64,000 nt of DNA, from contig CP033784.1 in assembly GCA_003955985.1 (NCBI GenBank), positions 62,001 to 126,000 on the forward strand, given 5' to 3'. This document shows, piece by piece, positions 36,306-45,436 of the stretch. Source of the DNA: Corynebacterium jeikeium (GTDB taxonomy: Bacteria; Actinomycetota; Actinomycetes; Mycobacteriales; Mycobacteriaceae). Under the pieces are notes generated by a model. The model searched no databases. It had not been told where the DNA came from and saw only the letters and a list, made by a program, of their open reading frames with translations. Made by a program: the position numbers and the translations under genes. How positions within the stretch are numbered: position 1 is the first letter of the stretch; each line of letters starts with the position of its first letter.

Positions 36306-37006
36306 TGTCGGTTCTCCTCTTGAGGCTCGCTGGACCTATGCAAGCATGGGGAGACTCGAGTCGATTCAATCACCGTGGTACGCGGCGAGAGCCAACGAAG
36401 AGCGGGGTAGTTGGTTTGCTTGCAGCTGCAAGCGGACGACGCCGTACTGATGCGATTGAAGATTTGGCATCACTGGGCTTTGGTGTTCGTACTGATCAGA
36501 TTGGAAAGGTCGAGCGAGATTTCCAGACTGAAATTGATTGGCGAAACAATAAATCCAAGCCCCTGACGTATCGCGATTACCTCACTGATGCCATCTTCAC
36601 TGTTGCAGTTGAAGGTCCACGCAGTGTCCTTGAAGGGCTTGCCGACGCGGTTCAGCGCCCAGCGTTTCCTCTCTATTTAGGCCGCCGTGCATTCCAACCG
36701 ACGGGAAGAATCGTTTTAGGAATTGAGGAAAAGCCACTGGAAGACGCCCTGCGTGAGGCTCCTTGGCAAGCATCGACTTGGTACCGGAAACGTCAGCCAG
36801 AAGTAGTTTCGCTGCCAATTGTTCGGGATATACGTGATGGTGAGGCCTACGATGAGCTAATTCCGGATACTCCAGTCAGCTTTGATCCACGAGAGCGAAA
36901 GCACGAGATGCGGCCTGTGGTTCATGGGTGGCTAGAGATTGAAAACAAGGAAGGAAAGCGCCCTGTGTTTTCTCACGATCCAATGTCACTACTGGGAGGT
37001 GACTAG
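36305..37006 (+). CDS. cas5e: Cascade subunit Cas5e (CasD)
   Basis: A 233-residue RAMP protein that caps the 5' handle of the crRNA. The N-terminus LLLRLAGPMQAWGDSSRFNHRGT is the classic Cas5e motif, with RREPTKSGVVGLLAAASGRRR next, and the LGRRAFQP segment follows. Intact and coupled to cas7e. Confidence 0.95.
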   Translation: MSVLLLRLAGPMQAWGDSSRFNHRGTRREPTKSGVVGLLAAASGRRRTDAIEDLASLGFGVRTDQIGKVERDFQTEIDWRNNKSKPLTYRDYLTDAIFTVAVEGPRSVLEGLADAVQRPAFPLYLGRRAFQPTGRIVLGIEEKPLEDALREAPWQASTWYRKRQPEVVSLPIVRDIRDGEAYDELIPDTPVSFDPRERKHEMRPVVHGWLEIENKEGKRPVFSHDPMSLLGGD

Positions 37007-37009
37007 TCG

Positions 37010-37711
37010 ATGTACCTTTCACGCATGTTTCTCAACCCGCAACGGCGGGGGACTCGAAAGTTGTTAGCCAGCCCAGAGGCTATGCATGCTGCGGTGCTGT
37101 CAGCTTTTCCACCAAATAGTGACCTAGTTAGCCATGATGGTCGTGTTTTGTGGCGAGTTGACCGCGAAGCCCATTCCCTCGCTCTATACGTGGTGAGTCC
37201 TGAAAAACCATCATTTGAGCATCTGCAGCAGCAAGCAGGTTGGGAAAATCAAGAGTCGTGGGCGATACGTGAATACGAACCGGTTTTGGGAAGTATTTCC
37301 GTCGGAAAGCGATTTCGTTTTAGGTTGGCAGCGAATCCTGTGAAATCAGTGCGCGACCCCCAGACGGGTAAGTCTAAAAGGCTTGCGCATGTAACTGCAG
37401 TTCAACAGCGAAATTGGTTGTTAGAACGCGCCGAAGCTATGGGTGTGCGATTTCTGCCAGCCGAGTTTTCACATGCAGATAGTCACGACGCCTCCAGTGA
37501 TGACTTAGCTGTTTCCGTTACAGGTAGGGAAGTGATGAAGTTCCGTAGGAAAGGAGGAATGGTCACAATCGCTCGGGCACAGTTTGATGGAGCTATTGAG
37601 GTCGTTGATGCTGAGAAGTTCCGTCGTGTTTTGACTAACGGAATTGGCAAAGCAAAGGGATATGGGTGTGGATTGTTGACTATCGCTCCAATGACTTCTA
37701 GCAGTGACTAG
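37010..37711 (+). CDS. cas6e: crRNA-processing endoribonuclease Cas6e (CasE)
   Basis: A 233-residue ferredoxin-fold RNase that cuts the pre-crRNA at the base of the repeat hairpin and remains bound to the 3' handle. The catalytic His is His26 in SPEAMHAAVLSAF, as in studied Cas6e proteins, and the C-terminal GIGKAKGYGCGLLTI glycine-rich loop is intact. The strongly palindromic array repeat is its expected substrate. It would also have to accept the G-U-containing stem of pseudo-repeat 1 for the upstream guide idea to work. Confidence 0.95.
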   Translation: MYLSRMFLNPQRRGTRKLLASPEAMHAAVLSAFPPNSDLVSHDGRVLWRVDREAHSLALYVVSPEKPSFEHLQQQAGWENQESWAIREYEPVLGSISVGKRFRFRLAANPVKSVRDPQTGKSKRLAHVTAVQQRNWLLERAEAMGVRFLPAEFSHADSHDASSDDLAVSVTGREVMKFRRKGGMVTIARAQFDGAIEVVDAEKFRRVLTNGIGKAKGYGCGLLTIAPMTSSSD

Positions 37712-37713
37712 TC

Positions 37714-38673
37714 ATGGCCAATATTCCAGGAGCGCGTCCGTCGAAACCGATCGAACTGGCGAGGGCTGAAGACCGGATTTCTTTTCTCTATCTTGAGCAC
37801 TGCACTATCGGTCGAGATTCTAATTCTCTCACTGCGACTGACGACCAGGGTGTCATGCATATACCCAGTGCTGCACTGGGAGTGCTTATGTTAGGCCCTG
37901 GTACACGGGTTACGCATCAGGCGATGGTGGTTATTGCAGATGCCGGTTCAACAATCGTCTGGGTGGGAGAAAACGGTGTGCGATATTACGCGCATGGTCG
38001 GCCGATAGGTCGGTCGACCCGGCTTCTGGAACAGCAGGCAAAGCTAGTGAGCAACCGAAAAACCCGACTAGCGGTTGCGCGTGAAATGTATGGGATGCGT
38101 TTTTCCGGTGAGGATGTGGAATCCCTAAATATGCAGCAATTACGGGGCCGAGAGGGTGCTCGGGTTCGTTCGGTTTATAGGGAATGGTCAAAGATAACCG
38201 GGGTTGAGTGGTCGCGTCGTGAATACCGCCCTGATGATTTCTCGGATGGCACGCCAATCAATCAGGCTCTTTCAGCAGCACATTCTTGCCTATACGGTGT
38301 TGTGCATGCCGTGATAGTTTCTCTGGGAATGAGTCCTGGCTTGGGGTTTGTGCATACGGGGCATGACCGCGCATTTGTTTATGACATTGCAGATCTGTAT
38401 AAGGCAGACATAACGATTCCAGTTGCTTTTACTGTGATTTCGGAGCTTGGAACCGAGGTGGATACTCAAACACTTAGCACTACGGTTAGGCGACGTGTGC
38501 GTGATCGGATTCGTGAAGAAAAAGTAATTTCACGCTGTGTCCAGGATTTAAAGCTCTTAATGAAAGAGCCGCTTGAAAACGAGGAATTCGGCGAAGTTAT
38601 CGAATTGTGGGATTACAGCCGCGGCACGATTAAAGGTGGTACAAACTACTCCTCCGGAGAACCGCCATGGTGA
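37714..38673 (+). CDS. cas1: CRISPR adaptation integrase Cas1e
   Basis: A 319-residue Cas1 of the I-E type. The beta-strand N-domain (about 1-95) is followed by a helical catalytic domain with the metal ligands expected around LYGVVHAVIVSLGMSPGLGFVHTGHDRAFVYDIADLYK (split here as two segments: LYGVVHAVIVSLG and VHTGHDRAFVYDIADLYK). It integrates new spacers with Cas2. The 3' end overlaps cas2 by 7 bp. Confidence 0.95.
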   Translation: MANIPGARPSKPIELARAEDRISFLYLEHCTIGRDSNSLTATDDQGVMHIPSAALGVLMLGPGTRVTHQAMVVIADAGSTIVWVGENGVRYYAHGRPIGRSTRLLEQQAKLVSNRKTRLAVAREMYGMRFSGEDVESLNMQQLRGREGARVRSVYREWSKITGVEWSRREYRPDDFSDGTPINQALSAAHSCLYGVVHAVIVSLGMSPGLGFVHTGHDRAFVYDIADLYKADITIPVAFTVISELGTEVDTQTLSTTVRRRVRDRIREEKVISRCVQDLKLLMKEPLENEEFGEVIELWDYSRGTIKGGTNYSSGEPPW

Positions 38674-39032
38674 CACTAGTTTTGACGAGCTGCCCTGCCG
38701 GGTTGCGGGGACATCTGACTCGGTGGCTTGAAGAAATTGCCCCAGGTGTATTTGTTGGGAAAGTTAACTCTCGTCTCCGTGACATCTTGTGGGGACTCGT
38801 CATCGAAATGGTCGGCAATGGTCGTGCCATTATGGTTTATCCGGATCGGAATGCCGAACAAGGGTATGCCTACAAGGTGCATCGCCACGATTGGGAGGTC
38901 GTTGATGTTGAGGGGCTGTCCCTGATTCGGCGTCCGTTCAAAAACAGGACTAAAGGTGAGGTCGGATTACAACCGGGGTGGTCAAATCCAGCCAAGCGGC
39001 GTCGCGCCCGACGTGCTCGTCGAGCTAAGTGA
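38667..39032 (+). CDS. cas2: CRISPR adaptation protein Cas2e
   Basis: A 121-residue I-E type Cas2 that bridges two Cas1 dimers in the integrase. LVLTSCPAGLRGHLTRWLEE and the VFVGKVNSRLRDILW segment are typical of Cas2e. It ends in a strongly basic tail (KRRRARRARRAK). The array begins only 44 bp after its stop, so the leader is very short or extends into the gene. Confidence 0.93.
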   Translation: MVTLVLTSCPAGLRGHLTRWLEEIAPGVFVGKVNSRLRDILWGLVIEMVGNGRAIMVYPDRNAEQGYAYKVHRHDWEVVDVEGLSLIRRPFKNRTKGEVGLQPGWSNPAKRRRARRARRAK

Positions 39033-39076
39033 TATAAAATTCTTCACTGGGAACCGAACTCTGCTGGTTAATAAGT
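39033..39076 (+). promoter_or_regulatory. CRISPR leader
   Basis: A 44-bp AT-rich gap (ATATAAAATTCTTC at its start, TTAATAAGT just before repeat 1) between cas2 and the first repeat. Position and composition mark it as the leader; array transcription and new-spacer insertion should start here. No separate promoter hexamers can be assigned. Confidence 0.6.
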
Positions 39077-42000
39077 GTTTTCCCCGCGCGAGCGGGGATG
39101 TTCCTCTGGCAGAGCTCACGCACACGATCATCGTCACGTTTTCCCCGCGCGAGCGGGGATGTTCCTCAGTAGCCCAGGACTTCGCCTCAGCCGCTTCAGT
39201 TTTCCCCGCGCGAGCGGGGATGTTCCTCTGCTCCTGCGTCGCATCCTCCGACAAGCCAAGTTTTCCCCGCGCGAGCGGGGATGTTCCCAGTGGCTAGCCC
39301 AGCCGAAAATGCTGGAAGGCGTTTTCCCCGCGCGAGCGGGGATGTTCCGGACATGTGGCGGGTAACGTTCAGTCCTCATGAGTTTTCCCCGCGCGAGCGG
39401 GGATGTTCCTGTGGGCTACCGGGTGATTACCGCTGGGGAGCAGTTTTCCCCGCGCGAGCGGGGATGTTCCTGACTACGAAATGACAGTCGCGGAATTTGC
39501 GCAGTTTTCCCCGCGCGAGCGGGGATGTTCCCTTCGATGCGAGTTTCTGCGCCCCAATCAGCCAGTTTTCCCCGCGCGAGCGGGGATGTTCCCGAGGACT
39601 CCGCATCCGCTGGGAAAACCACGCCGTTTTCCCCGCGCGAGCGGGGATGTTCCCGGACAATTGGGCGGTGGTGCGGCTGGTGCGGAGTTTTCCCCGCGCG
39701 AGCGGGGATGTTCCCCGGCGCTGTCTCCACAGATAACGTCCTCAACCGTTTTCCCCGCGCGAGCGGGGATGTTCCCTGAAGCAACGCCCCACCTACAGCC
39801 CCCTAGCCGTTTTCCCCGCGCGAGCGGGGATGTTCCTAACTTGTTTCCGCGCCGTCCGCCCAGCCCTCGGTTTTCCCCGCGCGAGCGGGGATGTTCCGAA
39901 CCGTCTTGATCTGCTTAGCACGCTGTTGGAGTTTTCCCCGCGCGAGCGGGGATGTTCCTTGCATTGTGCTTATGGCAATGGCGTTTCTTCAGTTTTCCCC
40001 GCGCGAGCGGGGATGTTCCGGAACACGCCGGTGCGGACGGTGGTTTCATACGGTTTTCCCCGCGCGAGCGGGGATGTTCCCTTCACCCTGGACGGGGAAC
40101 CGCCGGACTCGACGTTTTCCCCGCGCGAGCGGGGATGTTCCCAGCCGTGTCGATGACCGAACCCAGACCAGGCTGTTTTCCCCGCGCGAGCGGGGATGTT
40201 CCCATGATTTCAGCGCGTTGAACATTCATCAGGCGGTTTTCCCCGCGCGAGCGGGGATGTTCCCCAGCGACAAGAAAGAGACTATCAGTGGCCAGCGTTT
40301 TCCCCGCGCGAGCGGGGATGTTCCGCCGTTAGTGACCAAGTAATCCTCCGAAACCCCGTTTTCCCCGCGCGAGCGGGGATGTTCCCACGACGAATAGGAG
40401 AACACATGGACATTCTGAGTTTTCCCCGCGCGAGCGGGGATGTTCCTCGTCGCTTCCCACTGATGCGGTTGATCAACAGGTTTTCCCCGCGCGAGCGGGG
40501 ATGTTCCCAACAGTGTCGTTGACCATCTGGTTCGGCAGGAGTTTTCCCCGCGCGAGCGGGGATGTTCCTCTCTGCAAACCGGGATACTGTGCCTAGTTCG
40601 TGTTTTCCCCGCGCGAGCGGGGATGTTCCGTACACCGGCGCGCTGGCGGAGATGCTCTTCAAGTTTTCCCCGCGCGAGCGGGGATGTTCCCCAAGTCGCC
40701 ACGCAAAACGGCGAACAAACCCTGTTTTCCCCGCGCGAGCGGGGATGTTCCCTTCGAGATGGGTGGCGCGCGCGGCAACGGGCAGTTTTCCCCGCGCGAG
40801 CGGGGATGTTCCCCCAGTTCGCTGATGGTGGCGTGGTCACCGCCGGTTTTCCCCGCGCGAGCGGGGATGTTCCGCTCACGAGCCTTATCAATCGACCTCT
40901 GGACAGGTTTTCCCCGCGCGAGCGGGGATGTTCCACGCTGGGTGTTGGTCGAAGGACTGGCAGATTATGTTTTCCCCGCGCGAGCGGGGATGTTCCCTAC
41001 GCAACTGGCAAAATGCGCGCTACCGCGTGGTTTTCCCCGCGCGAGCGGGGATGTTCCCACCAGGGAACCGCGCTCAGTGATCTGCGCATCGTTTTCCCCG
41101 CGCGAGCGGGGATGTTCCCGAATGCCGCCACGACACTGCCCGCGTAGCCGGGTTTTCCCCGCGCGAGCGGGGATGTTCCCGGCAAAAGCACAGTGCCGAA
41201 CAAGTCCTTGCTGTTTTCCCCGCGCGAGCGGGGATGTTCCAGACACACTGGTGCCGGTGACCTGCTCGGTCAGGTTTTCCCCGCGCGAGCGGGGATGTTC
41301 CCGTAGCCACTAACAGGGGCTAGGCCAATATCTCGTTTTCCCCGCGCGAGCGGGGATGTTCCTGATGTTCCTAGCGCTTGCCCGGCCGTAAAGTAGTTTT
41401 CCCCGCGCGAGCGGGGATGTTCCCAACTGGCCGATAGTCTTCTTCGTCAGCTTCTTGTTTTCCCCGCGCGAGCGGGGATGTTCCCAGGACCTTCGCGGCC
41501 ATCGACAGGTTGGCGTTGTTTTCCCCGCGCGAGCGGGGATGTTCCCCGTTGGCCTGGAACGGCACCCAAACCAGCCTGGTTTTCCCCGCGCGAGCGGGGA
41601 TGTTCCCGACAGCAGCACGTCCGAGTAGATGGGTTTAACGTTTTCCCCGCGCGAGCGGGGATGTTCCCAGCGCTGATTGACACTGACCCGGTGCAGGAGA
41701 GTTTTCCCCGCGCGAGCGGGGATGTTCCTGAGATACGGGGAACCATCAGCGATAGTGATTTGTTTTCCCCGCGCGAGCGGGGATGTTCCCGGGCCAATAA
41801 ACGGCTCAATAACCGCGGCACCGTTTTCCCCGCGCGAGCGGGGATGTTCCCACACCGGACAGAATCACCGTGCGGTTGGAGTAGTTTTCCCCGCGCGAGC
41901 GGGGATGTTCCTCACCAATTGCGACATGTGCGACCCGAACGGCTGTTTTCCCCGCGCGAGCGGGGATGTTCCCCGCTACCGGGCTAACCCCAAGCGAACA

Positions 42001-42277
42001 TGAAGGTTTTCCCCGCGCGAGCGGGGATGTTCCCACGTACGTGTCCCCAACCTGCTGTGTGCCGTAGTTTTCCCCGCGCGAGCGGGGATGTTCCACTGCT
42101 TAGATCGCCCTGTACTTCATCGGCCGCGTTTTCCCCGCGCGAGCGGGGATGTTCCTCAAGGAATTGCTAGCCGACATGGCAAGGATTGGTTTTCCCCGCG
42201 CGAGCGGGGATGTTCCGAAACGCTCACCCCACTCGGGAACGTCCGGGGCGTTTTCCCCGCGCGAGCGGGGGCAGTTC
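39077..42277 (+). CRISPR. Type I-E CRISPR array, 53 repeats, 52 spacers
   Basis: The repeat is 28 bp, beginning GTTTTCCCCGCGCGAG and ending CGGGGATGTTCC, with a CCCCGC/GCGGGG hairpin typical of I-E. Copies recur every 61 bp, except one 62-bp unit (repeats at 40907 and 40969). I saw no variation among the first 52 copies; the last one (42250-42277) keeps its first 21 bases and then diverges, marking the trailer end. The base after the repeat is C 29, T 13, G 7 and A 3 times, so it is not part of the fixed repeat. Uniform repeats, intact cas genes and a leader next to cas2 suggest an active system. Spacer targets cannot be named from sequence alone. Confidence 0.99.
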
Positions 42278-42279
42278 AA

Positions 42280-42308
42280 GTTTGATTATGAGGGGATATT
42301 ATCCCCAT
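42280..42308 (+). repeat. Array trailer element similar to the cas3 upstream element
   Basis: GTTTGATTATGAGGGG (42280-42295) matches the pseudo-spacer upstream of cas3 at 14 of 16, and is followed by ATATTATCCCC, as the upstream copy is by CGATGTTATCCCC. GGGGATA and TATCCCC form a hairpin (42292-42306). The two ends of the CRISPR-Cas locus thus carry related sequence. Confidence 0.7.
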
Positions 42309-42332
42309 AGAAACACTCAGGAGGGTAAACGC

Positions 42333-42818
42333 ATGACAAGGTATTGGGATCACAGCGGCAGTATCTACAAAGACGACGGCCAGGAAGACTGGTGCGTTTA
42401 CAATCCGTCTTTGCGTGATTGGGAGCGCACCCCGCGCGCTAAGGAAGCCTACGACAAGGCAGGCCAAGACTCGTTCGACCCCATCACCGAGCAGCAGGCA
42501 CTCGCTGAGATCACCGAGCAGCAGGAACAGCATAACGAAAGGGTGAAGAGCAAAATCAAGGAACTGCGCGCGAGAATGAAATCGGTCGGTGCGCAGGCCA
42601 GGCAGACCACCGAACAGCCGTATCCAACCTTTACTGAGCAGTCCGCCGCATACCGTGAGGGCGCGCAGGCCTACAACGAGGGCAAATCTTGGCGCGATAA
42701 CCCGCATGCCCCCGACTCAGGTCTAGCCGCCCCGTGGCGCATGGGCTTCAATACCCGCAAGCAGCAGGTAGCGGAGATCAGGGCACAGCGAGCCGCCGCT
42801 GCGAAAGAGGAAAACTAG
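42333..42818 (+). CDS. Small protein with Rmf/CrpP-like C-terminus
   Basis: 161 residues from ATG 42333, with AGGAGGG upstream; a longer frame from 42186 runs through CRISPR repeats and is rejected. The N-terminal half (about 1-40; DDGQEDWCVYNPSLRDWERT) and a charged helical middle (about 50-90) are not recognised. The C-terminus (about 103-145) has an A.REGAQAYNEGKSWRDNPH...PWRMGF pattern that recalls the ribosome-modulation-factor/CrpP fold found in phage and actinobacterial proteins; this is inference from spacing of Gly, Asn-Pro and Trp-Gly residues. Its place against the CRISPR trailer is suggestive only. Confidence 0.65.
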   Translation: MTRYWDHSGSIYKDDGQEDWCVYNPSLRDWERTPRAKEAYDKAGQDSFDPITEQQALAEITEQQEQHNERVKSKIKELRARMKSVGAQARQTTEQPYPTFTEQSAAYREGAQAYNEGKSWRDNPHAPDSGLAAPWRMGFNTRKQQVAEIRAQRAAAAKEEN

Positions 42819-42926
42819 GCCCTGGCCGCAAAAACGCTCAACCAAAGCTCTAAATTCCCCGCAAATTCCCGGTTCCAGCCCCGCGCAATCTGTTACACTT
42901 AGCAAAACGAAACTCAGGAGCTTGGT

Positions 42927-43262
42927 GTGCAATACTTTTTCACGGTCCATGGCCGCAGAGATATCAACGCGTATGACTCTGATGAGGAAATGCACGCTGC
43001 CTTTGAACGGATTGGACGCTTCAATCAGAAGCTCCAGGACGAAGGCCACTGGGTTATGTCCGGCGGGCTGGTACCGCCGGAGGATGCCATGACGGTGCTG
43101 CCGGATGGTTCACATAGCGATCTGCCGTACTACAACGCGATGACGTTCCCGTCAGCTTTTTGGATCGTCCAAGTCGCAGACGAGCAAGAGGCCATCAACC
43201 TAGCCCACGAAGCCGCGGAGGCGTGCGCGCAGGCAGTCGAAATGCGCGCCGTCGCCGATTAA
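42927..43262 (+). CDS. YCII-domain protein
   Basis: A 111-residue YciI-like protein starting at GTG 42927 with AGGAG six bases upstream. The fold markers are FFTVHGRRD at the start, HWVMSGGLVPPEDAMTVL, then SAFWIVQVADEQEAINLAHEAAEAC. Such small ferredoxin-like proteins often accompany sigma factors or act as dehydrochlorinase-like enzymes; no such partner is next to it, and no function is assigned. Confidence 0.85.
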   Translation: MQYFFTVHGRRDINAYDSDEEMHAAFERIGRFNQKLQDEGHWVMSGGLVPPEDAMTVLPDGSHSDLPYYNAMTFPSAFWIVQVADEQEAINLAHEAAEACAQAVEMRAVAD

Positions 43263-43263
43263 C

Positions 43264-44115
43264 TCACCGCAGCCCGTGCACCCGGCGCATGATGGTCAAC
43301 ATCGCTTGCGTCGGGATTCGTCGCATGAAGGGCACTGCAACGCTTGCCGACGACCCCCGCGCCACCAGGGCCAAGGGTCGCTCGGCGGCCACCTCGTGCA
43401 TAACCACCTCAGCAATGTCAGAAGCGGGAATGCCACCTTCCTCATTGGCGTTCAACTTCGTCAGCATGCGGTGGACATCAGCAGCGTAAACGGAACCCTC
43501 ATCGCCATACGTCGTCCGACGTGTGGAAATTCCCGTGTTGATGGCACCCGGCTCGACAACCGTCACCCCAATACCGAACTGCGCGACTTCACCCCGCAAC
43601 GAAAGCCCAAAGCCGCGGATAGCGGCCTTAGTCGCCACATAGGAAGAACGATAGGACAGCGGTAACCCGCCGAGCATCGAACCAACCAGCACAATTCGGC
43701 CACGACCAGCCTCACGCATGCCGGGCAGCAGCTGCTGTAACAGCTCCACCTGCCCCAGAACATTGACCTGGAAGAGACGCTCAAGCGCCTCGCGGGGTAG
43801 CTCCTCGAAAGCGCCCGACTGGCTCTCACCGGCGTTGGCGACGACGACGTCGTAAGGCCCATGAGCGACCACAGCGGCGATATCGTCAGCGCTGGACATG
43901 TTGAGCGCCACCATCTGCACGCCCTCGGGGTGCGGCGCATCGGCGCCCCTGCGGGACGTGCCAACGACCTCGAAACCGGCCTTGACCAGTGTCTCCGCGC
44001 ATGCCCAGCCGATGCCGGAGGAAGCGCCGGTCACTAACGCACGGCCACCACCTACACTCGGCAGCTTCGGTCCGCGGGTGAGATTCGCAAAAGCACCGGT
44101 CAGGCCACCAATCAT
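43264..44115 (-). CDS. Short-chain dehydrogenase/reductase
   Basis: A 283-residue classical SDR. Cofactor site TGASSGIG (about 30-37), NAG in VVVANAGES, catalytic Ser in VLVGSMLGG and Tyr-x-x-x-Lys in SYVATKAA. NADP is suggested by the basic GTSRRG following the second strand. Its start overlaps the end of the upstream enoyl-reductase-like gene by 4 bp, so both are one operon and may act in lipid or ketone reduction. Confidence 0.9.
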   Translation of the reverse strand: MIGGLTGAFANLTRGPKLPSVGGGRALVTGASSGIGWACAETLVKAGFEVVGTSRRGADAPHPEGVQMVALNMSSADDIAAVVAHGPYDVVVANAGESQSGAFEELPREALERLFQVNVLGQVELLQQLLPGMREAGRGRIVLVGSMLGGLPLSYRSSYVATKAAIRGFGLSLRGEVAQFGIGVTVVEPGAINTGISTRRTTYGDEGSVYAADVHRMLTKLNANEEGGIPASDIAEVVMHEVAAERPLALVARGSSASVAVPFMRRIPTQAMLTIMRRVHGLR

Positions 44116-45329
44116 CGAGCCTGCACCGCCTCAATGGTCATGCCGCCAGCGCGGAGACGGCGGGACAGGGCGTCGCCAAGCGCGACAGTAGGAGTGAGCA
44201 CGCCGGTGGTGTCCGGCAGATCGTCGTGGACGAGCGCGAGGGCGGCGCTGGAAATCATAATCGCGGTGCCTGCGTACCCTGGGTCTTCCTCAAGGGACAC
44301 CTTGGAACGCCAGTGAATGCCGGAGGTATCGACGGTGTAGGCCTCGATGGTGAAGCGGCCTTCGGCCTGTGCTTCAGCGCTCGGGCCCTCGCCCGGCTTC
44401 GGTAGTTTTTTATCAATGAGCTTGGCCGTCGGCCCAAATGCCATCGCCGCCAGCGCCAACCTGCAGACAGCCGCGAAAATATTTGCGCGCACGAAAGCCT
44501 TCGGACCGCGGCCGACATTGAGTAGCTCGCGGTAGCGGAAGGAATCACCGTAATCCGCCAGCATCGCCGAGCGCTGAACAATGCGGGTGTTGAAAGGCGA
44601 CATGAAGAAGGGGGCTCGCCAGTGGCGGCGGAAGCGCGCCGGACGCAGGTCGACGCCGAACTTACCCTGGTCGGGTCCCGGCTCAGCCAGCGCGTACTGA
44701 TCGGCGATGATGCGACGCAGCTTGGGATCCTTCTTGGCCTGTTCAAGCTGAACGCGGACCGAATCGATAGTGCCGCCGGAGACACCACCCTTGACATGCT
44801 TGAACAGCAGGGTTGTCTCACCGAGCTTGGTGTGGGCCGCCTCGTGGAGCTCACGGACAGCGACATCGGAGGGAATTGAGTCGAAGCCGCAGGAGTGAAT
44901 AATCTTCGCTCCGGTCTGCTGCGCTACCTCGTGGTTGTTTGCAATGGAGTCGTGGACGAACAGCACTTCGCCACACAGGTCGACGTAGTGAGTACCGACC
45001 TTGGCACACTCGGCCACCAGGGTGCGACCGTACTTCGCGTACGGCCCCACAACGGTCAACACCACCTTCGTGCTGGCTGCAAGCTGAGCCACCGCCTGTT
45101 GGTCGGCGGCATCCGCAACAATGACCGGCCAGTCCGATACGCCTGCATTCTCCGCGACGTCGGCAAGCTTCTGGGCGTTCCTGCCTGCGAGCGCCACCTT
45201 CGTCTGACCGGCGTGTTTAGCCAGATAGTCCACAATCAAGCGGCCTACGAAACCCGTGGCGCCGTAGACGACGATGTCGTACTCGCGGTCGTGATTGCGA
45301 CCCTGTGGCTGTGCGGAAAAAGTAGTCAT
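44112..45329 (-). CDS. Saccharopine dehydrogenase-like / trans-acting enoyl reductase family
   Basis: A 405-residue protein. The N-terminal Rossmann fold (YDIVVYGATGFVGRLIVDYL; LAGRN) and later GPYAKYG, HYVDLCGE and the CGFDSIPSDV motif place it with the saccharopine-dehydrogenase-like family that includes mycobacterial trans-acting enoyl reductases for complex lipids. The exact substrate is not known. Coupled to the SDR gene downstream and divergent from an MFS exporter. Confidence 0.85.
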   Translation of the reverse strand: MTTFSAQPQGRNHDREYDIVVYGATGFVGRLIVDYLAKHAGQTKVALAGRNAQKLADVAENAGVSDWPVIVADAADQQAVAQLAASTKVVLTVVGPYAKYGRTLVAECAKVGTHYVDLCGEVLFVHDSIANNHEVAQQTGAKIIHSCGFDSIPSDVAVRELHEAAHTKLGETTLLFKHVKGGVSGGTIDSVRVQLEQAKKDPKLRRIIADQYALAEPGPDQGKFGVDLRPARFRRHWRAPFFMSPFNTRIVQRSAMLADYGDSFRYRELLNVGRGPKAFVRANIFAAVCRLALAAMAFGPTAKLIDKKLPKPGEGPSAEAQAEGRFTIEAYTVDTSGIHWRSKVSLEEDPGYAGTAIMISSAALALVHDDLPDTTGVLTPTVALGDALSRRLRAGGMTIEAVQAR

Positions 45330-45436
45330 GCCTACGAAACTAATAAAACGAACGCGATACCGCGCGCGAATTAAAAAGGTTTTTCTAGATCCGTGTATTC
45401 AGCGATGGGTTTGGCGGGAGGGCTAACGTAGGACAA

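Noticed and set aside
40378..40418. Ribosome-binding site and ATG (AGGAGAACACATGG) inside the array as a hidden gene
   Set aside because: It lies within one spacer; most likely captured from the start of a phage or plasmid gene.
39075..42285. Many open frames across 39.0-42.3 kb on both strands with repeated FPRASGDVP or GTSPLARGK peptides
   Set aside because: They are translations of the CRISPR repeat, whose 28 bp plus 33 bp unit leaves frames open; no real gene.
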